Part shown: positions 55,401 to 64,000 of the stretch, in pieces | Layout of the letters: every line of letters starts with the position of its first letter | Position numbering within the stretch: position 1 is the first letter of the stretch | DNA from: Hevea brasiliensis | Lineage: Eukaryota; Streptophyta; Magnoliopsida; Malpighiales; Euphorbiaceae | Direction: 5' to 3' | DNA: 64,000 nucleotides | NCBI RefSeq assembly: GCF_030052815.1 | Contig: NC_079495.1 | Span: forward strand, 56,584,773-56,648,772 | Position numbers and translations under genes: made by a program | Notes under the pieces: model-generated | Databases searched by the model: none | What the model was told of the DNA's origin: nothing | What the model saw: the letters and a program-made list of their open reading frames with translations, nothing else

Positions 55401-56507
55401 AGTGCATAAATCACCATATAAACATGAAATAATTCACTAGGTTACTATATCACCATGATCAACATTATTTCTCATCAATTATATGCACAAATATCTCATC
55501 AAAAACGTGACTCATGGCTGTCCAAAATGAAAACAACAATAACTCTTCAAACTCAAAATTTTCTTTCACCAAACCAACACCCATAACATGCACACAAAAC
55601 TTAACAAAGGAATTCTCAAAAAATGTAAACTTACCTTTGATTGTAACTTGCTAAACCTTCACCAAACTTCTCAAAATTGGTATCAATATCTTCCTTGTGA
55701 TGTGTAGACAAAGTTTAATGAAGAAACCTAAGAGGTTGGAGTTGAAAATGGAGAGTTAAGAAAGCTTGCATGAAAAATGGCTATGGAGTTTCCTCTCACC
55801 TTCATTCACGGCAATGTTGAATTCATGTGGAGAAGATGGAGTTTCAGCTGCATATTAAGTGTACACATGTCCCACTATGTGTTTAATTAATTCCCTTAGT
55901 GGCCCACTAAAAATTTAAATCATATTATAAGTTAAACTTTCACTTAATCCCACATTAACCCATGATTTTAGCTATTTACTTTAGGTACCACCAAATTAAT
56001 TTTTCATTTCATTTTCTAAGTGTAATATTATTTATTTTTAATGGACATTTAGGTCAAAAGACACTTCAGGATGTCAAATGACCATAATGCCCCTGTTAGA
56101 TTCGTTCGATTTTTCAGTAACTTGTATTTTATGCTTTTTCGATTTCTCACTTTTCTTTGTACTAATTATTTAATTTTTCTTTGATCTTTCTAATGATATT
56201 TATTCTTCAACAAGGGTCTATTTAAGTCCTAAAATGTTTTCCAAGGTTCCCAGATCCGAGGCTAGTCAACGGTCCACGCCGTGGCTTCCCGGTGCGGTCA
56301 CCCATCGCTAGGGTTCCCGGCTCGCTTAACTTGGTTACATTTCTTTGCTATGATTTTTCCTTTGTTTTTCTTGCATTTTCTTTTCTTGTATTTCATTATT
56401 TTATGTCTCCTCACTCATATCAAGGTGTAGTTCTAGGCATCCTAGCTGTCCGGACAGCACTGGTCACCGGAACAGCAGAACGCACTACCGAACTTAGGGG
56501 TGTTACA
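52493..56507 (-). repeat. Solo family A LTR (4015 bp) inside C2 leader
   Basis: On the minus strand it begins TGTAACACCCCTAAG and ends GGTAGGGTGTGACA, flanked by TSD ATGAG, with no internal sequence. It is the same subfamily as the solo LTR at 7467-11492. It has donor AAAG|GTAAGTTT at 55635/55634 (874 bp in) and a perfect 2 x 50-bp tandem duplication at 54281-54330 and 54331-54380. ORFs inside are not conserved proteins. Confidence 0.94.
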
Positions 56508-56512
56508 ATGAG
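56508..56512 (+). repeat. TSD ATGAG, right copy
   Basis: Right-hand copy of the 5-bp duplication flanking the solo LTR. Confidence 0.92.
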
Positions 56513-56706
56513 CTTTTAGATTATACAACAATTGTAAATTAAAAAGCAAACATTGCGCCACCTTGAAGAAGCTTTGTTGCCGCTACCAATGGTGGCTTCA
56601 CCATGTGTGCCGCCACACATCCATTGCAACCAGCAATGGATCAATCATCTCATGATCAAATCACACAATTAAATCATATAATAAACAATCTAAATGGCAA
56701 ATATAG
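56513..56706 (-). other. C2 leader, PBS-proximal part
   Basis: Between the solo LTR and the PBS. ACAATTGTTGTATAAT on the minus strand matches C1 at about 22430. No coding signal. Confidence 0.75.
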
Positions 56707-56707
56707 T

Positions 56708-56720
56708 GGCTCTGACACCA
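56708..56720 (-). other. C2 primer-binding site (tRNA-Met)
   Basis: On the minus strand TGGTGTCAGAGCC, two bases inside the LTR end at 56723. It differs at one position from the usual TGGTATCAGAGCC. It fixes C2's direction. Confidence 0.85.
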
Positions 56721-56722
56721 AT

Positions 56723-58825
56723 TGAAGGAACAGAAGCGTGAAAAACACAAGTTTATACCATTGAATTCAAAAATTTTCACCTAGGGTCACATGCATCATG
56801 CAAGATTTATTTTTATATATTTGATTTCAATGATAAACAACATATTAAAACTCTTTTAATATGTTTTTGGATCTGTATTTACCATTTAAGATTTTAAAAT
56901 TAATCAGATTAATTTTAGAACCCTAGATTAAATCAAGAACGATTACACTAACCTCTTGATGCACTGCAGCGTGTCTGCGCCTTTCAGATTCATCTTCAGG
57001 ACACCAGATGCTGTCCCTCTAGCTTGTCCACACCAAGAACACCTATGGCAGCCCTTGAACAGCTTCTAAAGCTTTTTCTATTAATTAGAAACTCAAGTTC
57101 TGCCTTTTAAGAGATTAGAGATGTAAACAGGACACTAGAAACAATTTCTAGTGTTCTTAATTCAAGAGATTGATGGCTAATCTCTTTGAATTGATGAGAG
57201 ATGAAGAAGAATAGATGAAAAGCCTCAAAGTGGAGTGACAAAGGAGAGGAGTGGCTGCTGGTTGCTTTTTCTTTTCATAACAACACTTAAATAGCTAGGT
57301 TAACACATTAAACCCTTGCCACATGTCACCCTTTGATTAGCTCTAGGTTTAAGTGACCCAATCACATTGTGCCAAGTGTCAAACCTATATTTAATCTTGA
57401 TTTTAATCATCTTTCATGATTAAAAAACATTTGGCAAGCTTATGTGTAATCCCATGTGTCACCATCTCATGGTGCCACGTGTCACACTGTGAAATGACCA
57501 AAATGCCCCTGTGTCTTAATTTTGAGTTCTTAACCCAAAATAATTATTTTTCTTCTTCGAATTAATTTATATCAAATATAAATTAATTAATTAATCTCTA
57601 TTAATTAATTTCTCATTAATTAAATTCATATTTAAACACTTTAAATATAAATTTAATTTATACTATACATCCAATAATCTAGATTTGGTTTCAAGTCATG
57701 CTAGGGACTTTGCAATTTAATTGCAAACCAAACCTATTTAATTAATCAATTAAACTCTTTAATTAATTAATTAAATCATATTTAAATAGGTGATAACTTG
57801 TGTATATGTATGACTTACTAGGCTCATCACTAATTGGCAATGAGACATGATATCAACTCTTAATATCATCAGAACTCTTTCTTACCATAAATGAATTTTC
57901 TAAATCATTTTATGAACCTCATAGACCATGGTTAACTCCTAGCATAGTGTGCCATGGCCACCCAATTAGTAATAAGGTTTACCTTAAATGAACCTATAAT
58001 CATATGTTACCATGCACTATAATCTCTCTGTTATAAAATCCCAACTCAAGCTGGAGTCATGGTTTACGTCAAACTCCATTTGCTATGAATATTATGTTCT
58101 CTTTTAATTCCAGTTCTTGAAAGATTTTCTCATCAGAAACTCTTTTATGAATAAATCTATCTGTCCTGGCCAGGAACTTGAAACATCAAGAACAATTAAA
58201 TGAACATAGGATTTTATCTCTATTTACTTAGAGGAACAGATTCCATCTTGATCAATACCTACCTCCATATATAACTAGTAGGAGCCAACAGATGCCCATA
58301 TACCCATACACAGTACAAGTATGAAAGTAGTATCAAACTCAAACTACCTATATACAAGGTAACTGTGTTATCTCAGGTCTAAAGATTATATGCACTGATA
58401 TGATTTATGACAAAACATTGACAAGAGTAAACTCCATGTGCTTGTCATAAGTGTCACTGGTTCGGCCTACTTATCATTTATAAGTGCCTATCATGTTTGT
58501 TATATGGCATGAGACTCACCATTCCATCTTATTTATATCTCATATAAATAACTTGGGAACAAACATGAATACAATCTTTCTGGATAAGTCATGTCCTTAT
58601 TATGAAGTATCCTTGATTGTGAACCTATTTATGATACTTTGTACTAGAAATATTGTCACTCATATTCTTAACAACTTAAGAATAATATTTCTAACAAAAT
58701 ATAAATGGACCTTTTCTATTACACATAAATATGTTATGTAAACGAAAAAGTGAAAATGCCTTTTATTAATAAAAATATGTACAAGATACATACTAAATGA
58801 TATGCTCTAGGGCATACTACTAACA
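56723..58825 (-). repeat. C2 5' LTR (copia, about 2103 bp)
   Basis: On the minus strand it starts TGTTAGTAGTATGCCC and ends CTGTTCCTTCA next to the PBS. It is AT-rich with runs of TTAATTAAT (57570-57780), and matches the C1 3' LTR (59531-60912) along the shared length. TATTAATAAAAGG lies near the start. No protein-coding signal. Confidence 0.87.
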
Positions 58826-59509
58826 CAAGATTCCACAAGCCTCGACTATTTGAAGTTTGATGTATGCAATGTTGTGTACTAGGCTGGATATTGGGTATGC
58901 TATTAGTTTAACTAGCAGGTTTCAATCCAATCCAGGTTTAGAATACTGGATAGTTGTCAAGAATATCCTTAAGTACTTGAGAAGAACTTAGGATTTATTC
59001 TTGATTTATGGTGGTGGTGACCTATAATTGGATGGTTATATTAATTCTGATTTTTAATAAGATATCAGTGATAGAAAGTCTACCTCTGGTTTTATGTTCA
59101 TTTATAATGGAGGTGCAGTTAGTTGAAAGAGTTCCAAATAGAGTACGACTGCTAATTCCACTACAGAGGCCTAGTAAATTCTTTGCATCGAGATCTTTGC
59201 AAAGAAATTTATTTGGATAAAGAAGTTCGTGATAGAACTTGCAGTAGTTCCTTCCATTGAGTCATCAGTTCCTCTTTACTGTGACAACAATGGAGTGGTC
59301 ATACAGGCTAAGGAACCCCGGTCTCACCAGAAATCCAAACACATAGAAAGGCGCTACCACATTATTAGAGAGATAGTTGGGCGAGGCATTGTAGCCATGC
59401 AGAAAATAGCATTAGCCGAAAATCCAGCTGATCCATTCACAAAGCCTATGTCACAAACTCAGTTAGATCGACATCTTGAGAAGATGGGTCTAAGATATTG
59501 TAATGAATG
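58826..59509 (+). pseudogene. C1 pol: RNase H and C-terminus
   Basis: Picks up at KIPQAS..., TGA in place of the glycine codon of the STIGSLMYAML motif, then SLMYAMLCTRLDIGYAISLTSRFQSNPG, a broken middle, RKSTSGFMFIYNGGA and the last frame 59229-59507 (IELAVVPSIESSVPLYCDNNGVVIQAKEPRSHQKSKHIERRYHIIREI...ENPADPFTKPMSQ), which ends at a natural TGA. CDNNG and ADPFTK are typical of copia RNase H C-termini. Confidence 0.87.
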
Positions 59510-59514
59510 ACTCT

Positions 59515-59530
59515 AGTGCTAGTGGGAGAT
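59515..59530 (+). other. C1 polypurine tract
   Basis: GTGCTAGTGGGAGAT just before the LTR start at 59531; the purine-rich core is GTGGGAGA. Confidence 0.65.
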
Positions 59531-60912
59531 TATTAGTAGTATGCCCTAGAGTATATCATTTGCATGTATCTTGTACATATTTTATTAATAAAAGGCAATT
59601 TCACTTTTCTGTTTACATAATCCATTTATGTGTAATTGAAAGGGTCCATTGATATTTTGTTAGAAATTCTATTCTTAAGTTGTTAAGAATATGAATGACA
59701 GTATTTTTAGCACAAAGTATCATAAATTGGTTCACAGTCGAGGATACTTCATAAAGGACATGACATATCGAGAAAGATTGTAATAATGTTTGTTTCCAAA
59801 GTATTAATATGAGATATAAATAAGTTGGAATGGTAAGTCTCATGCCACATAACAAACATGATAGGCACTTATACATGATAAGTAGGCCAAACCACTGACG
59901 CTTATGATAAGCACATGGAGTTTACTCTTGTCAATGCATTGTCATATATCATATCAGTCCATATAATCTTTAGACCTGAGATAACACAATTATCTTATGT
60001 ATAGGTAGTTTGAGTTTGATACTGCTTTCATACTCGTACTGTGTATGGGTATATGGGCATGTGTTGGCTCCTACTAGTTATATGTGGAGATAGGTGTTGA
60101 TCAAGATGGAATCCGTTACTCTAAGTAAATAGGGATAAAATCCTATGTTCATTTAATTATTCTTGATGATTTAAGTTCCTGGCCAGGACAGATAGATTTA
60201 ATCCAAAAAGAGTTTCTGACAAGAAAATCTAATTGATCAAGAATTGAAATTAGAAGAGAACATAATGTTTATAGCAAATGGAGTTTGACATTAACCATGA
60301 CTCTAGCTGGAATTGGGATTTTGTAATGGAGAGATTCTAGTGCATGGTAACATATGATTAAGGTTCATTTAAGGTATTCCTTATTACTCATTGGGTGGCC
60401 ATAGCATGCTATGCTAGGTGTTAAACATAATCTATGAGACACTTGAAATGATTTAGAGAAATCATTTAATGTAAGAAAGAGTTCTAATGATATTAAGAGA
60501 TAATATAATTTCTCATTGCCAATAAGTAATGAGCCTAGTAAGTCACACATCTACACAAGTTAATTACCAAGTAAAATATAATTTAATTGATTAATTAAAG
60601 AGTTTAATTAATTAATTAAATAAGTTTGGTTTATAATAAGATTGCAAGGTCCTTAGCATAACTTGAAACCAAATCTAGGTTGTTGGATGTATAGCATAAA
60701 TTAAATTTATATTTAATTGTTTAAATATGAATTTAATTATGAGAAATTAATTAATGAAGATTAATTAATCAATTAATTTATATTTGATATAAATTAATTT
60801 AAAGAGGAGAAATTATAATTTTGGGTTGAGAACTCAAATTAAAAGTAAGGGTAAATTGGTCTTTTCACATGGTGACATGTGGAACCTTTAAGTGGTGACA
60901 CATGGGACCATA
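59531..60912 (+). repeat. C1 3' LTR, first 1382 bp
   Basis: Starts TATTAGTAGTATGCCC, where C2 has TGTTAG, so the terminal TG has decayed to TA. It matches C2's LTR in opposite orientation and is cut at 60912 by a family B LTR. CCATA (60908-60912) would be the left TSD copy. The rest of the LTR lies beyond the window. Confidence 0.87.
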
Positions 60913-61880
60913 TGTAACACCCTCCCGGTAGCAACTCCGTACATTCTACTGTTCCGGTGATTGGTGTCGGTCCGAACAGCTAGAACGTTTGGAAAAATAT
61001 TTAAACTAAAGTGAGGAACCATAATTAACTCAAATATTAATAAGAAAAATTTAGTAAAAATTTTAGAAATAAAATACAACCAAGTTAAATGAGCCGGTGC
61101 CCAAGCGATGGGTAACCCAGAGGGAAGTTGCGGTTCTTGCAATTAGGAGCCCTAGACTCGGGGAAAAATTCATAAAATAATTTTTGGGACTCCAGAGAAG
61201 GGTCATTGAGGTTCCTATGGCATTAGAATGCCAAGAAAATATTTAGAAAAATTTTTCAATTGGTACAGACAATTTTGACCCGTTAAGCCAAACGGAGGGC
61301 ATTTTGGTCATTTTGCCTTCAGAGACGATTTTTGGCCGACTTGTCCAGTTGAGTAAATAATTATTATGACATAAAATATGAATTAATGTTGATGAAAAAT
61401 TAATTTAAAGTTAGTAGAAAAGAAAAGAAAAGAAAAGAAAAATAAGGGAAATTAGGGATAATGACATCACATGATGTCATTTACTTACTCCCAACCAATC
61501 AAATTTTAACAAGCTATTAAATACCACTTAAAAGAGCATAAAATGAAGGAAAAAATTAAAAAGCCATCAGGCATCTTCTTCCCTCATTCCAGCCGCACCA
61601 CATAGCCATGAAAGCCCTCCATTTCTCTTCTTCATTTTAGCTTAAAGATCTCTCTAACCTTACCCCAAAACCCTTAGGTCCCTTCACTAAAATTGGTCAC
61701 CCAACCTTGCTAAAGTGTTTGGCAGCCTAGAAAAGGAAAGAAAGTGAAGTTTAAGCTTGAGAAAATTCTGCCCCATTCAAGGTTAGTGCTTATTTATGTA
61801 TATATCTCTCTTATTCCATGTTAGGGACTTAAAATGAGTATGAAAGTGTAACTTAAATGAAATAAAACTTAGGTATATGT
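60913..61880 (+). repeat. Family B LTR, first part (B6), split by another B LTR
   Basis: Starts TGTAACACCCTCCCGG. Palindrome ATGACATCA-CA-TGATGTCAT at 61461-61480 (548 bp in), CCAATCA near 61495, and donor AAG|GTTAGTGC near 61780. At 61881 a new B LTR begins, so B6 is the target of a nested insertion. It cannot be told whether B6 is a solo LTR or part of an element. Confidence 0.87.
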
Positions 61881-64000
61881 TGTAACACCCTCCCGGTAAC
61901 CACTCCGTACATCCTACTGTTCCGGTGACCCGTGTCGGTCCGGACAGCTAGAATGTCCGGAAAAATATTTAAACTAAAGTCAGGAACCAAAATTAACTTA
62001 AATATTAACAAGAAAAATTTAGTAAAAATTTTAGAAATAAAATACAACCAAGTTAAACGAGCCGGTGCCCTAGCGATGGGTAACCAGAGGGAAGTTGCGG
62101 TTCTCGCAACGAGGAGCCCTAAACCCGGGGGAAAAATTATAAAATAATTTTTGGGACTCCAGAGAAGGGTTATTGAGGTTCCCATGGCATTAGAATGCCA
62201 AGAAAATACCTAGAAAAAATTTTCAATCGGTACAGACAATTTTGACCCGTTAAGCCAAACAGAGGGCATTTTGGTCATTTCGCCTTCAGAGGTGATTTTT
62301 GGCCGACTTGTCCAGTTGAGTAAATAATTAATATGACATAAAATATGAAAAAACATTACTAAAAAGGAAATTGGAAATGAGTAGTGAAAGAAAAGAAAAG
62401 AAAATGCAAAATAATGCAAATAATGACATAGTATGATGTCATTTAAAATTACCAACCAATCACCATTAAGCTACCATTTGACTAAACTATTAAAAGACAT
62501 AAAAGAAGACCAAAATAAGAAAGAAATTGCAGCAGCCATCCTCCCCAAAAGACCAGCCGAAACTCATCTCCATAGCCACCCTCCATTCAAGCTTTTTCAA
62601 GCTTTAGATTTCCATCATTTCCACCATATTTCCCTAACCTCTCTTCATTAAAACTTTACCCCACACCTTAAACAAGCTTTTGGCAGCCAAGAAGGAGAAA
62701 GAAATTGAAGTTTGGGCTTGGAAAAATTCTGCCACTTGAGGTTAGTGCATCTATATCTTAAAAACTCATTATTTTCATGGTTTGGGACTTGAAACTAGTA
62801 AGAATTGTAATTTAAATGAACCAAAAACCTATGTGTATGACATCTTGAATTTCGGCTGCCCTAGCTATGGAATAGGAGGGAGTGTTTTTATGAGCTTGAA
62901 GTGAACTAGAGTTATGTTGGAGGGTTATAAACACAAGAATAAAGGATTAAAAGTTAACTAAGATAACTTGTATAAAATATGAATTTGAATTAGAGTTTTG
63001 TGAGCAAAATGTAAACTTGGTTGAGGAAATTATTAGAGAACATTTTAATGGTCAATTAGTGACCATTTTAGGTAAGTTGACCATTAAATGGACTGAAAAA
63101 TAAGATTGCAAAGTGAGGTTGCAGGCTGCCCTAGGACAGCAGCAGAGGGATTGAAAATTCAGTCCACTTGCACTACCATAACTTGGGCTGTGTTGGTCCA
63201 ATTGGTGTTTGGCTAATTGGACATGAAACTAGGCTTATAATGGCACATTTTTGCTGAAGAAACCATGCCCAAAAGACCAAAGCAAGAGGACCAAAACTTG
63301 GCCCCAATCCGGATACCCTGCAACTGATTCTGCAGAATGACCAAATGAACAGTAACTGTTCATTTGGCCATAACTCACTGTAGATTTGGTCAATTGACCT
63401 GAAATTTTTACAGCAACAAGTTAAGACATAGAAAAACAACTTTCATGCAGGAACCTACCCAAAATTATGGCCAGAACCTAACCCAAATAGCAGTGGCAGT
63501 CACTGTTCATGTTACTGTAGATATGGTAATTTCTGTAGAATGCACATCCGGCCAGCTGTGGTTTTTGGACCATATCTGAAGCTACAAAACTCCAAATGGA
63601 GTGATTCAAAAAACGAAATTCAACTAGAAAAAATAAGGAACAACTTTCATGTTTTAAATTTCTTCAAATTCCCACAGAAACAGTATCCAATGAAACAGTG
63701 AAGTTGACTCACAAAAACTGAAAATTCTGCTTGTGTTGGTTTAAACTTTGAAATGGTATAAATGCTTAATGCCAACAAGTTTGGAATGCCAAATGTGGTA
63801 TGTTGGGAGTGCCAAAGTCAATGTACATATTTTTATTCTAAAAGTCAACATTTTTGTTGACCAATAAGATGAATAGTGACACTAAAAATTTGAAATTCAC
63901 AAATTGAAGAATTTGAAAGTTTCAAATGCCCTAGTATACCTAACAAGATTGGTTTGGATAGTTTGGCATGCCAATAGGATTCAGTTAGCAGTACTGCACA
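61881..64000 (+). repeat. Family B LTR (B7), cut by window end
   Basis: Starts TGTAACACCCTCCCGG, preceded by TATGT (61876-61880, possible TSD). It runs to the window end and is homologous to the first two-thirds of LTR-B1 to B5, with a degenerate ATGACAT...TGATGTCAT palindrome near 62424, a donor-like GAG|GTTAGTGC near 62740 and the 13-bp hairpin near 63340-63366. Confidence 0.88.

Larger units (their letters stand above)
51368..58825 (-). mobile_element. C2: truncated minus-strand copia element inside C1
   Basis: Read leftwards: 5' LTR (58825-56723), PBS (56720-56708), leader (56706-51368) interrupted by a solo family A LTR. Gag, pol and the 3' LTR are absent; the leader ends at a junction with C1 RT. 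The right edge (LTR end at 58825) joins C1 coding at CAAGATTCC, so C2 inserted there and a deletion later removed its 3' part plus a few C1 codons. It is the same family as C1. Confidence 0.84.

Noticed and set aside
58484..58741. Possible host gene ORFs in 58484-58741, 59613-59876 and 60365-60550
   Set aside because: All fall within copia LTR sequence present in two copies (C1 and C2) in opposite directions, and they are not conserved as proteins between the two.

Overview
The window is plant nuclear DNA, most likely from a dicot, and consists entirely of nested LTR retrotransposons. I found no host gene, rRNA, tRNA or CRISPR array. The evidence is: primer-binding sites matching plant initiator tRNA-Met (TGGTATCAGAGC), Ty3/gypsy Gag-Pol with CCHC knuckles and a C-terminal chromodomain-like tail, Ty1/copia Gag-Pol, TG...CA LTRs and 5-bp target-site duplications (TSDs). 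The sequence does not name the species.

Three families occur. Family A is a gypsy chromovirus with 3.6-4.0 kb LTRs beginning TGTAACACCCCTATG and ending GGTGTGACA. Family B is a related gypsy chromovirus with 3.0-3.1 kb LTRs beginning TGTAACACCCTCCC and ending GGTGTCACA. Their long LTRs and C-terminal chromodomain resemble the Del/Tekay clade (inference). Family C is a copia family with LTRs of about 2.1 kb beginning TGTTAGTAGTATGCCC.

Layout: one old plus-strand copia element, C1, is the host of everything. Its visible pieces are the leader (22260-23801), gag to RT (23802-26341), the rest of RT (50640-51367), RNase H (58826-59509) and the start of the 3' LTR (59531-60912). Its leader carries family B element E3 (17548-22259 visible). 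E3 carries family A element E2 (5875-17547 visible). E2 carries minus-strand family A element E1 (1-5874) in gag and a solo family A LTR (7467-11492, TSD CCAGC) in RT. C1's RT carries a 24.3 kb block of five B LTRs (26342-50639) inside a single TSD, ATACC. The block is outer element E4 with inner element E5 (33746-43557, TSD GTCAC) in its integrase, plus a tandem duplication of the E4 3' end. C1's RNase H region is interrupted by a truncated minus-strand copia C2 (51368-58825), which itself carries a second solo family A LTR (52493-56507, TSD ATGAG). C1's 3' LTR is broken by a B LTR (60913), which is broken by another B LTR (61881 to the window end).

No element has an intact Gag-Pol; stops and frameshifts are everywhere. 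Three points deserve attention. (1) A 75-bp GT-AG intron-like segment lies in the family B integrase of E3 and E5 and is exactly absent from E4. (2) A splice-donor-like site lies about 855-890 bp into the LTRs of both gypsy families, paired with acceptor-like sites just upstream of gag, which predicts a spliced leader that removes the PBS. (3) A cluster of perfect hairpins in the LTRs shows paired changes. Much of the apparent damage between about 29.5 and 47.6 kb sits at CAG/CTG or CCGG sites in a way that looks like sequencing error rather than mutation.
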